NCBI RefSeq assembly: GCF_023973825.1
Contig: NW_027122924.1
Coordinates: forward strand, 60,001-124,000
Reading direction: 5' to 3'
DNA: 64,000 nucleotides
Source: Plasmodium brasilianum
Lineage: Eukaryota; Apicomplexa; Aconoidasida; Haemosporida; Plasmodiidae
Shown: piece by piece, positions 49,031 through 60,000 of the stretch
Layout: every line of letters starts with the position of its first letter
Position numbering within the stretch: the stretch's first letter is position 1
The notes under the pieces: generated by a model
What the model was told of the DNA's origin: nothing
Seen by the model: only the letters and a program-made list of their open reading frames with translations
The model's database searches: none
Made by a program: the position numbers and the translations under genes

Positions 49031-49103
49031 TCAGTTGACATAGCCATAGGGACTTCCCTCCGGCTCAATCGTGTAGTTGTCAAAATAAATATTTTTTATT
49101 TGC
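49031..49103 (-). other. Exon-like island upstream of MnmA
   Basis: On the minus strand an acceptor CTTTAG at 49104-49109 precedes an open stretch QIKNIYFDNYTIEPEG, SPYGYVN and a TGA at 49031. Another frame contains ATG GCT ATG at 49047 running to a GTATTA donor. It is GC-richer than its flanks, suggesting coding. No gene could be completed. Confidence 0.2.
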
Positions 49104-49284
49104 CTAAAGTGAAGAATTAACACAAATGCAGAAAATGCCAAATGATGTAATTGAGGCAAAATGTAGATCACACACTACATATATTTACGTATTTATATAT
49201 GTACTTACATGTATATACATATGTATATATTTATATTTACCTACGTATGTACGCATGTGTGAGAAAAAAATAGAAAGGATGTAG

Positions 49285-52200
49285 ATGTTTAAACTTTGTT
49301 CCTTTTTCATGTTTCTCCCATTGCTTATATGTGTTATTACATTGTACTTACCACTAGTTAACAATAAAAAAAATGTATGTACTAGTAACAGTCGACTGAG
49401 CTTGCAGCATTACATAAGTAATAACACGTGTAAAGGAAGTATAAAAGGTTGTAATAGATTACAAAGAAAGGTATTCTGTCGTAGTAAATTACATGGAAGT
49501 GATACCAAATATGATAAGTCAACTTGCAATGAAACATTGCTAGACATACTAGGGAGTAAAGTGAATTACATAAAAAACATCCAACGGCTTTATGAAGATT
49601 TAAATAAATTAAATGAAAGAGAAGATAAAATAAAATACCTAATAAGGGAAAATATTGAGACCTGTAAATATAACTATTTACCACTAACCAAAAAAAAAAA
49701 ATTTACTAATAAGAATATAAGAGCCTTTACAAAAGAAAAAAAAAGATTTTACATCAATCAAGTGAGAGATTCTGTTTATTATAAATATATAAACAGGTGT
49801 AACTCCAATGTGTATTTAGCAATAGATATAGTAAAAAAAAAGAAAAGGAAATGGAACAGGAAAGATAAGGAAGGCAATCTAGTAAACGTCAAGCATTTAC
49901 GCACCGTTGGGGACTCGCTGCATGATAATGAAGAGAAAGCAAATAATGATACACGTGCAGAAGGGGAGGAAGAGAAGGTGGAGGCTTCATCTATCTTAAT
50001 GGACATCATCAATGAACATAATAATGACAATAAGGATGTTCAGGAATTCATTAGTAAATGCAGTTTTTCAACAAAAAATAGATATTTTATTACCATAGAC
50101 GGGTTTAGCGACAATCTAGTGTTGTGCTGCTTCCTTCATTGCATATTAAAAGGCATACAAAGAGTTGACCTAAATTTTTTTCTAAAAATGAATATTAAAA
50201 AAATTGCAGATAATTTGAAAAACATGTTTACAATACATTTTAACACAGAACATGTTGTCGATTATGTATATAAATATATAAGCAATTTTTTTTTAAGCGG
50301 GGATGGTGCTAAGATGGGAAATGGTAGTAATAGCAGCGGCAGTATAAGAAGCAGCGGCAGTAGAAGAAGCAGCTGCAGTAGAAGAAGCAGCGGCAGTATA
50401 AGAAGCAGCGGCAGTAACAACAGCAGTAGTGAGGAGCTGTGTCGGGCATTTACCCCCCGCAGCAAGGTAGACTGTTCCATCAGTGATAAGCTGAAGGGAC
50501 AATATGAGGTTATTCCTTCACGTTTGAGTAATAGTATGCCCATTTATTATACATTAAAGAACAGTATGAAAATACACCCATATCCTAGAATAGCACACAT
50601 GCTTAGTGGAGGGGTTGACTCGCTGATGGCTTTGCTTTTACTAGAGAAAAAAAAATTTTACGTTGATAATTTCTTTTTGAATTACAATAATTATGACTGT
50701 AGTAAGAATGACTTAAGGTATGCAAGAAGCATTTGTGGAAAGAGAGATAGAAATTTATTTGTTATTAACATCAATGAGGAGTATTTTAAAAAGGTGTTGA
50801 TACCCATGCTAAGGAGTTACTCAGAGGGGAAAATACCTAATCCGGACATTATGTGTAATAAAAAAATAAAATATAAGTATTTCTTAAGTGTTATAAGAAG
50901 TTTATATAAACAAAGAGTAACACCTTTCAATTATGATTACATTTCAACTGGTCATTATGCTATGATAAGCACAAACGATTCGTTCAATGCGAACAACGTT
51001 TTTAACAATGACTTTCCGTATGTATATGATAAAGACGAAGGAGAAATGGAGCATAAGGTGAAGAAGCAAACGGGGAAGAAGGGTAAGCAGCAGGAGAAGA
51101 TGTTACAGAAAGAAGGAAAAAGGTACAAATTAATTGTTAGCCATGATAACATAAAAGACCAGACGTTCTTCTTGTCCTCCTTCTCAGAGAAGCAGTTATC
51201 CAAATTCCTCTTTCCCTTATGCATGCACAATAAAAGTGATATTAGAAATTTTATGAGAAATGAAAATATTGACAACTACAATAAGAGAGAAACCAGGGGG
51301 CTCTGTCTCTACGGAAATGTTAACATGCACATGATGCTCAAGTATTATTTTTTGGGTGGATACTCGAAAACAGGTGAGAAAGCTATTCAGGTGAGTGCAA
51401 AAGATAAACCAGTTGACCAGGTCAGTCAACAAGTGATAAACACACCTGACCAGGTCAACCAACAAGTGGCTAAAGCACCTGACCAGGTCAGCCAACAAGT
51501 GGCTAAAACGCCTGACCAGGTCAGCCAACAAGTGGCTAAAACGCCTGACCAGGTCAGCCAACAAGTGGCTAAAACACCTGAACAGGTCAGCCAACAAGTG
51601 GCTAAAACGCCTGACCAGGTCAGCCAACAAGTGATAAACACACCTGACCAGGTCAGTCAACAAGTGATAAACACACCTGACTTCTTCACCTTCAAGGAGA
51701 AGTACATTTCTCTGTTTAAGTTAAACTACGTTAATTATATCATAAACGTGGATGAAGGAATTGTAATTGATAGAAATAACGATATACATTTATATGCTAT
51801 TGGACAGAACAAGCATATAACTAATTTTATACATGATATTTATAATGAGCGCATAAAAAAAAAAAAAAAAAATTTCTTTTCATCCTGTCAGTGGACCGTT
51901 GTTTATAAAAAGATGATAAAAAAAGAAAATAATAAAGTTGTGGAGAACTTTATATACGTGACAAGAGATTACACTGATAAAATGTTTACAAGGATAAGAA
52001 GAAAATGCAAACTGAGTAAAGTGAAATGGATTGAGGGGGAACTACCCATGTGCTTGGAAAAACAAAAAAGGGGGGGCAAAGAAGAGGGGAAGAGAGAAAC
52101 AGCGGATCAAGAAATGGAAAAGGATGAAGAGAGGATGCAAAAAGTGGAGGACAAAACACAGGATAAAATAATATTTGTCAAGGTCAGGAATAATGAAAAA

Positions 52201-52488
52201 ATAAAAAAGGCAAAAATAATGTTTACCTCGGACCATTCCGTATATTTAAAGTTACAACATAAGGATGCTGGTTTATCACCTGGTCAGATGATTACTTTTT
52301 ATTTCCCATTTATTATAAAAAAAAAAGGGAGAGGCACGAAATATATTTATTCCTTAAAGAAGTATGCACATCGACCAATTTATTATCATTGTATTGGTAC
52401 ATCCAAAATTAGTAATCAGTACCTGGACGTTAATTTATATCAAAGAATAATGAAGATTCACAGAGATAACAACTTGACTATTTTTTAA
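49285..52488 (+). CDS. MnmA: tRNA 2-thiouridylase MnmA, apicoplast
   Basis: Adenylates and thiolates U34 of tRNA-Lys/Gln/Glu. The P. falciparum orthologue is apicoplast-resident. Single exon, 1067 residues. A hydrophobic signal MFKLCSFFMFLPLLICVITL and a basic transit-like region begin the protein. A ~430-residue N-terminal extension follows, including a helical block TIDGFSDNLVLCCFLHCIL. The catalytic part has the PP-loop MLSGGVDSLMALL (about 441-453), NPDIMCN (catalytic Cys, about 522), STGHYAMI, KDQTFFLSSFS and ETRGLCLYGN (second catalytic Cys, about 674). An 11-residue repeat array then separates this from the C-terminal beta-barrel region (NVDEGIVIDR.., YAIGQNK; SDHSVYLKL, LSPGQMITFYF). 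All catalytic residues are present; the length is like the P. falciparum protein and far above the ~370 of bacteria. Confidence 0.95.
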   Translation: MFKLCSFFMFLPLLICVITLYLPLVNNKKNVCTSNSRLSLQHYISNNTCKGSIKGCNRLQRKVFCRSKLHGSDTKYDKSTCNETLLDILGSKVNYIKNIQRLYEDLNKLNEREDKIKYLIRENIETCKYNYLPLTKKKKFTNKNIRAFTKEKKRFYINQVRDSVYYKYINRCNSNVYLAIDIVKKKKRKWNRKDKEGNLVNVKHLRTVGDSLHDNEEKANNDTRAEGEEEKVEASSILMDIINEHNNDNKDVQEFISKCSFSTKNRYFITIDGFSDNLVLCCFLHCILKGIQRVDLNFFLKMNIKKIADNLKNMFTIHFNTEHVVDYVYKYISNFFLSGDGAKMGNGSNSSGSIRSSGSRRSSCSRRSSGSIRSSGSNNSSSEELCRAFTPRSKVDCSISDKLKGQYEVIPSRLSNSMPIYYTLKNSMKIHPYPRIAHMLSGGVDSLMALLLLEKKKFYVDNFFLNYNNYDCSKNDLRYARSICGKRDRNLFVININEEYFKKVLIPMLRSYSEGKIPNPDIMCNKKIKYKYFLSVIRSLYKQRVTPFNYDYISTGHYAMISTNDSFNANNVFNNDFPYVYDKDEGEMEHKVKKQTGKKGKQQEKMLQKEGKRYKLIVSHDNIKDQTFFLSSFSEKQLSKFLFPLCMHNKSDIRNFMRNENIDNYNKRETRGLCLYGNVNMHMMLKYYFLGGYSKTGEKAIQVSAKDKPVDQVSQQVINTPDQVNQQVAKAPDQVSQQVAKTPDQVSQQVAKTPDQVSQQVAKTPEQVSQQVAKTPDQVSQQVINTPDQVSQQVINTPDFFTFKEKYISLFKLNYVNYIINVDEGIVIDRNNDIHLYAIGQNKHITNFIHDIYNERIKKKKKNFFSSCQWTVVYKKMIKKENNKVVENFIYVTRDYTDKMFTRIRRKCKLSKVKWIEGELPMCLEKQKRGGKEEGKRETADQEMEKDEERMQKVEDKTQDKIIFVKVRNNEKIKKAKIMFTSDHSVYLKLQHKDAGLSPGQMITFYFPFIIKKKGRGTKYIYSLKKYAHRPIYYHCIGTSKISNQYLDVNLYQRIMKIHRDNNLTIF
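51410..51682. repeat. 33-bp coding repeat in MnmA (DQVSQQVAKTP)
   Basis: Eight to nine tandem units of GACCAGGTCAGCCAACAAGT plus GGCTAAAACGCCT, encoding DQVSQQVAKTP or DQVSQQVINTP. Units are nearly identical at the DNA level including third positions, with INTP subtypes at both ends and AKTP in the centre. Confidence 0.93.
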
Positions 52489-53823
52489 ATTGTATCAAAG
52501 GGATGTGGTAATGGAACACCAACAGTACGTAATATACGTGGATCGTATGTGTCTGGGCATGTATGTATGTACATACTACACGCCCACATGTACACAATGT
52601 ACGAAAGGAGAAACTCTAAATGTGTACTAATTACACTTTTAAGGAAGCAAAAAAAAAAAAAAAAAAAAGGAAGCAATAACAAACACTTATTTCGGCTTTT
52701 TCCAAAAGGAGCTTTCTCAAGTAACTGCCTCCAAAATTGTCAAGTTTATATGGGTATTCCTATTAATACCGTTCCTTTTTACGCTTCACTAATTTTATTC
52801 CTTTTTTTTTTTTTTTTTTTTTTTTTATTATTGTGTTATATTTTTCCATTCCCATTTATATCTCTTATTTTCTCTTTTTTTTTTTTTTTTTTTTTAATTA
52901 TTTATACTGTTGTGGTATATATACTTTTTTTAAGTGGAGTGTCAAATTGAGGGTATAACATAATGCATATGCGCATGTATAATTTTTTTTTTTTTTTTTT
53001 TTTTTTCTTTTATTAATACTTTTTTTTCAAGTGCTCGGTTACGCTATTACGATAAAAAGTAAGAGATGAAAAATGCAGGATGCCAAATGAAGGGTGAAAA
53101 ATGAAAAACAAAAAAAAAAAAAAAATAACAAAATACACAAAATGCACAAAATGCACAAAATGCACAAAATGCACAAAATAAACAAAATACACAAAATAAA
53201 CAAAATACACAAAATAAACAAAATACACAAAATAAACAGAATACACAAAATAAACAGAATACACAAAATGCACAAAATACACAAAAAATAAACAAAACGT
53301 ATAAAAATTAAGCAAAATGCACAAAAAATAAGCAAAAGTTGCAGTTGGGGAATTTAAAAATTATGGTACTGCGATATTGAGGAGCTTACCTGAACTGTGC
53401 ATGCAATTGTACATATATATGTAAATATGTTTGTTTATGTATATGTATGATTTTATGTATGTTTAATATGTATATTTACCTACGTACGTTATATATAATT
53501 ACTTCCGATTAGCCTTATGTAACCGCAAATCAAAACAACATTTTCATGGAAATTTCGAGATCGTTTAAGTGAAAGAAGCGAAAATTTTTAGTAGGGCATT
53601 CAAAGGAGAAGCGTGAAATATGCATAATGTGCATATGGCGTAAGTACGCAAAAAATATATGTATGCACAAGTGTAATGCGTTATTCGTATAGGTACATGT
53701 GTATAAGTAAATGCACGTACGTTTTGTATGTGTAGTGCAAGTATACATGTACGCGTATAGCTCTATGTTATATCATATCGTATTAGTACTGGGGAAGAAG
53801 AGCAAAAACATACACGCTGAAGG
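52489..53823. other. Intergenic region
   Basis: Poly-T tracts (52801-52826, 52878-52895, 52983-53006) and the array below; no coding segment is recognised. Confidence 0.6.
53128..53330. repeat. AAAATACACAAAATAAAC array
   Basis: About eleven 9-bp half-units (ACAAAATGC, ACAAAATAA) forming 18-bp repeats. Confidence 0.88.
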
Positions 53824-55968
53824 ATGAGTACTGAGGATTTTGAAAATAATAAGGATTACAATGTAGTAACAAGTAGTCTTGTGGAATATAAAAGCACAAA
53901 TAATTTAGTAAATAAGGATGAACTGGATGGTCCATATGTATGTAAAAATACGCTCCAGGAAGGAAAGCTTGAACAAAGGGATTTCGATTGGGTGCAGAGG
54001 TTGAGTAGTGGCAGTGGGTCTAAGGAAAGACAAATATGTAATAAGGAAAAAGGAGAAGGTAATGAAAAGAATGGACCCCAAGATGGGGAGCAGCAGGGGA
54101 AAGGGAGAGAAGAGGAATCAAAAGAGGAAGCGAAGAATGAAGAAGAAAGAGGAAAACACAAGAACTCGATGTACTACGGAAATGGCATATTAACACATGA
54201 AAAGAATATTACAAGGGACGGGGTTAGTGCTAAGGGAGTAAGTTCATCGCCTAGGGGGGAACTGAACTTGTGCAGTTCTGCAGTGGAGATAGAAACAGAA
54301 ATATGTTTAGGAAACGTTAACAAAGAAAAGGTAATGAAAGAGATAAGTAAGACGAAGATACATTCGAATAGTAGGGATGGTAGGAGGACTCTAGAACAGA
54401 AAGAGAAGAGCGATGTAAGGGAATTAAAAAAGGGAAAGGTTCATTTGAAGGGGAAAGAAGTGAAAAAAAAAAAAAAAAAATAATAAAAATAATAATAATA
54501 GTATTAGTAATAGTAAAAGTAATAGCAAAAGTAATAGCAAAAGTAATAGCAAAAGTAATAGCAAAAGTAATAGCAAAAGTAATAGCAAAAGTAATAGCAA
54601 AAGTAATAGCAAAAGTAATAGCAAAAGTAATAGTAATAATAATAATAATGGTAGCGTTAGTAGAAGTGGAAATTCCCATGGAAGTAATAAATGCATGGTA
54701 AAAATCCTTGAAGACGCAAAATGCATCTTGAAAAATGGCAACAGGTATGAGAACACCAATAGCATGAATTATGAACAGGATAAAATAAATAATATGATAG
54801 AAAATTTAAGTAAAAAGAATAACGACTTAAATGTAAATAATAAAATGAATGTTATAAATATAGAAAAAAAAATCAAGGAGAAAGAACAACATATCCCTAT
54901 TGTGAATAATTGTGAGCAAGGTATGATAAACAAAATGAAGAATTGTAATCTTTTTGACATCAGTTGTTCATCCCTTCCATTAATTATTAACGGTATTTCA
55001 GAGACGATTGAACAAATAATGATTATAGATAGGAGTAAGAATAAAAATAAAAAAAAGTTAATAGACATTGCTCAAAATATGAATATGCTAATGAAATCAT
55101 ACTATAATTTAATACTCAAGTGCGATTCTAATTTGGCTCGTTTTATTAAAAAAATACGAAAGCTGTACAAGTCATATAAAGTTATACATAAATCCTCCAA
55201 AGGATTGAAGAGAAACAAAAATGAAGAGAACAAAACAGGGGTCAATGAATGCTCCATTGTAGATAGTAACTCGAAGGAGGGAAACATCTTCACCGTGGGT
55301 ACAAAGGAGGAGGGTGAAATGCATATGCTGAGGGGTGTTAGCGGTGCTGCGCAGTTAGGCAGCGATGGAGTGATAGATAGCAGAGGCGTTATAGGAAGCA
55401 ACATAGGAATTAACATAGGAAGCAACATAGGAATTAACATTGGCAGTAACGTAGGAAGCAACATTAGTGTAGCTAACAATACGAGTATAATTAGTCGAGT
55501 TGACTCCACAACAGACGCGCTTAACTGTAGGAACATGGAGGAGGATGTTTCTACGGGAGAAAGGGGAATAGTAGACAAGTTTGGAGTTCCTTCTGATAAT
55601 AGGAAAGATAACTGCCACATGAGCAAAGAGGGAATATCAGCAGTTACTTCTAATATGATTGTTAACAATATTATCGATGATAACAGTGGTAACAGTAATA
55701 ACAATGACAACCATGGTAAGTATAATCAAAATGGAATTTTGGGAGATTTGAGAGATGCTCTAAAAAATCGCGATAACAACAACTGCATTGTGCAGGTAGA
55801 AGCGCTAGGGAATATTCTTAAGGACAGTTTTATAAATAAGAATAATGAAAATAGTTTTAAAAATAGTTTTAAAAATCTGGGAAGCATCGATTCGAAGTCA
55901 ACAGCCCTTTCTAATCACAAGGAGGAAGAAGACTTCACTACGTCGGAGAAGAAATTATGTTCAGAAGG

Positions 55969-56000
<32 letters not shown>

Positions 56001-56116
56001 AGAAATGAGGGGGAAGAAATAAAAAGTGGGCGGAAAAAAAAAATTAAAAATGAGGGGAAGGGGAAGGCACGAATAAAAGGTGAAAGAGTAGATGAAACCC
56101 AAAATGATCGAGAAAG

Positions 56117-56150
<34 letters not shown>

Positions 56151-56290
56151 TTAACAAATTACATAAATTCAATTCTCTTTTCTTTTTTACGTTTAATCAT
56201 AAAGGCGATATCGTAAATTACTTGCACAAGGAAATAAATTCATGTGTAGCCGAATTTGACAAGACTTACAAGTTATATATATCAAGTTGA
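53824..56290 (+). CDS. Low-complexity protein, unidentified; frame broken at poly-A tracts
   Basis: Start [15 protein letters not shown] at 53824. The first frame ends at an 18-base poly-A (54463-54480). With one base fewer or two more it continues into the next frame as an Asn-Ser-Lys repeat, then [13 protein letters not shown].., to 56008, where another A-rich tract (about 55970-56002) shifts to a frame reading [13 protein letters not shown]. This reaches a GTGAAA donor at 56080 and joins 56205-56290 ([27 protein letters not shown], stop). The most ordered part is 54940-55200: [20 protein letters not shown] and [35 protein letters not shown], probably helical. The rest is Asn/Ser/Gly repeats. 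No family is recognised. That the parts form one gene is inferred from continuous coding composition. Confidence 0.6.
54495..54645. repeat. 12-bp coding repeat (Asn-Ser-Lys-Ser)
   Basis: About ten AGTAATAGCAAA units that follow the poly-A break directly and encode SNSK. Confidence 0.88.
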
Positions 56291-57088
56291 GCAGCCAGTG
56301 TGTGTTGTTTGCGCCTGCACAAATGTGCATATCTTTTTGTTTTGTTACCCTACTATGATATTTTTCTTTTTTTCTTCTTTACACAAAACTCAATCATAAA
56401 AATGATACAAATTATATCCTCTTAATAATCTCTTTTGAATATGTTAACGTTTGTATGTGCGCGTGCGACAGTATATTTTTGTAACTATCCTAGAGTGCAC
56501 TTGTGCACATGTGTATATATGTTCATATATATATATTTATATAAACGCTTACATACACACATATACGCACATTATGTATACATGTCGGATACGGGGAAAG
56601 TGCGACCCTTATAATATTTTTCAAGTACATCCAAGTTGTTCACATGTATGCGCAAGATAGAACAAATGTTCATTCATCATTTTTCCCCCATTGTGGCTCC
56701 ATTAATTTATTAAATAACATCCTTTTTAATGACTACTTGACTTTGTTAATATCTTTTTGATAATACATGTATTAAGTTCACATTACGTGTAATGTTCAAT
56801 TAATGCTATTATATTAGTATATATCCACTGGTAATCTTTTTTTCCATTTTTATTCCTTTTTGCCCTTTTTTTTTTTATGATGAACATTTTTTTCTTTCAA
56901 CTTCTGCAGTCTTTCATTACTTTCTCTTTTTTTACAAAGTATATCATGTTGATTTGTCTTTTCTAATATATACACGGATCATGTGAATGGGAGTGAGTGT
57001 GGAATTCGGTTAAAAACGTTAGTGATCAGGTAAATGTATCTAAATTATATTATACATTGACCCAACAAAATAATACTAACAAATATAA
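56291..57088. other. Convergent spacer
   Basis: 3' flanks of the low-complexity gene and the PH-domain gene; (TA)n at 56510-56545; no gene seen. Confidence 0.6.
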
Positions 57089-60000
57089 TTATGATGGATT
57101 TGAAAATTTTACGTATTTCGAAAATGTGGTAGATACTTGCTGTGATATATTCTTTAAAAAATTGGATGCGTCAAGATTTGTAAAAATTTTTTTTTTTTTT
57201 TTTGAATTGTAAATGTAGATGGCATATATATCTTCTATGTTTCCTAACTCCATTTCACATAACCACATATCGAATAAGATACTCTGTATTAACCTCCTGG
57301 ATATATTTTTTTTGGCATTACCTTTGCTTCCCATTGTTCTTACAGCAGTTGTGGTACCACCATTCATCCCCTCTCGTGTGTGCGCTACTCCTCTTAAGTC
57401 TTCTTTTTTCTCTTCTACAGTTTGTTCAGACTTATTATTTTTATACATACCATTTTTAATATTCGAAAGGGAGTTACTAAAAATCTTTTTGTATACTTCA
57501 CATTTTCCAAAAATGTTTACATAAATTTCGTCTTTTTTATTGGCCTTATTGTGAACATTCATCATATTGTCCATATGGGCATTTATACTTGCAAAACCTA
57601 GAGAACTAGTGCAGTTTTCTCCTTTTGTAAGTTTACTTTCTATCATTCTGTAAACATCCGTGGTGCATTTCAAAATATTCTCAACCGAAAAAAATTGTGC
57701 TTCCTTTTGTCTCTCCTCCGTTTCGTCAAATGTTTCATCATCCATTTCGTCGGATTCTTTATCATCCCCATTGTCATCCTCCTGTTCAACCTTTTCCTCC
57801 ATTGAGTTTTCCCCTTCCTCTTCCCTTTTTAACGCCTTAACAACATGCATAATACTATGCTGTATAAGTTTAAGTTTTTCATCAATTCTGTTGAATATCT
57901 TAACAATGAGTAGAAGTTTAAATTCGTCTGAGTCCTCTTCTACTTGGTCCTCCTCTAAAGTGTGCGATCGGGTGTACTCTATTTCATGTGGTACTATATT
58001 TACTAGCTTGCCTGTATGCATATTTAGAATTCCTTCTTTATTTAACATACATATATCTTGACTTTTAGTGATAGCTCTACTTCGTGGGTATCCATTTTGT
58101 GCATGTGCAGTTATTGCTTTGTCCACTGTACACCCGTTTCCTTCTGTACTTATTTTGTCATATTCCTGATAAGGTAATTCACTGCTTCTATTTTTTTCAT
58201 TGTTACAATTATCCTTTCCCTTTTCCCATTTGACATTCTCGTTAATTCTACACCCTTCAGGAGGGACTGCATCATATCGGTTTGTATTCCCTGCACAGGA
58301 GTAACAACTTAAACAGTCTACATTTATATGATCATTGATATGATCATCATTGCTTCGTCCTGTAGTGCTTTCATTACAACGTAGTAGCCTTACACCATTT
58401 TCATGTGCCACTTGATTATTCATATCTTTATTATGATTAATTTGATTAATCCCATTTTGAACTTGACTATTATGAAGGTCATCATTATTGAAATTATATT
58501 CATCTAATTCCTCCTCAATTAAAATTCTGTACTTATAAAACTTTTCTTTCAGTAAAAAAAATTTTGTCTTTATTTGATAAATATTGTAGTGGGGAAAACT
58601 TATTAACTTGTACAGGTGAAATTTCTCCAAAGATTCCAACGTTTCCCTTCTTTTCTTTTCCTCTTTGCTGCGGTTTTTAAGCTCACACAGTTTATTCGGT
58701 TCTACGGTAGGGTATGTGTCAATATCAGCAGCGTTCGTAGGGCATGAGCCCACACTTGGTGCCTTCTCGTGGGATAGGCCCCCATCAAACACACTCAGGT
58801 GAGACAAGAGCATCCTTCTACTGATCTTCAACTTCTTCGAATGAAACATGAGAGCTCGGATAGCAATAACCCAGTAGTTAAATTCTTGAAGACATTTGCA
58901 TGTTAAGATAATTTTTTTTTTTTGATTATTATAAATAATACAAAAAGACAGTTTTTTTAATAAATCCATTCTATAATTTTCAAATAATTTTTCATCAATA
59001 ATATTTAACTCCAAGCTATCTATGTTCTTAAAATATATTTTGCAATCTTCATCTGACTTCCTTGTCGAAAACCATTTAATGAACTTTAAGTTTTTACTCA
59101 AAAAAATATAACGTAAATGGGGTATATTAAAAACTGTGTGTTTCAGTAAATTCCCTCCTTCCTTTGCATATTCTATTGCTCTTAACGCTTCCGAAAAGTT
59201 TAGCGGATGGTCCAACTTGTCGTTAATTTTGTTAATCCCGTTAATCTCGCTAATCCCGTTAATTTTGTTAATCCCGTTAATCTCGCTAATCCCGTTAATC
59301 TCGCTAATCCCGTTAATCTCGCTAATCCCGTTAATCTCGCTAATCCCGTTAATCTCGTTAATCCCGTTAATCTCGCTAATCCTGTTAATCTCGTTAATCT
59401 CGCTAATCTCGTTAATCTCGCTAATCTCGTTAATCTCGCTAATCTCGTTAATCTCGCTAATCTCGCTAATCTCGTTAATCTCGTTAATCTTGTTAATCTC
59501 ACTAATCTTGTTAATCTCACTAATCTCGCTAATCTCAGTTCTCCTTTTTACCATATACTCTTCATTTGTTTGTATATATCCTAGGTCGTCATAATCATAA
59601 GACTCACAAATTTTATAATACGAAATGATATTTTTTCCATTTTTAAATTTTTTTAAATTTTTTTCATCCTCCTTACATATATTTTTGTCGCTTAACTTTT
59701 CAAGGCGCATTAAACAAAATTCATCATTAACAATATTCATACAAAAATTATAAACGCAGTTTTTTATTTCTTCCTTTTTCATAGAACCCATCCAGCTAAA
59801 GGAAAGCTTCTTGTCCTTCCACCAAATGTAAGCAGTGTTTTTTGAAGAATTTCCACCGGGAAAAAAGCTCCCCCTATTGTTACTTCTGTACTTGTAATCG
59901 ATACTTCTATTCGTTGTGTTGTCCTTTCTAGGGATGGGACAATTCTGGATCTCACTTCGTTTCATATTTACATCATCAAGACCGCTCCGCCTCATATGCA

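Noticed and set aside
49021..49110. Selenocysteine reading of the TGA in the exon-like island upstream of MnmA
   Set aside because: No SECIS-like hairpin could be identified by eye and the gene itself is unproven.
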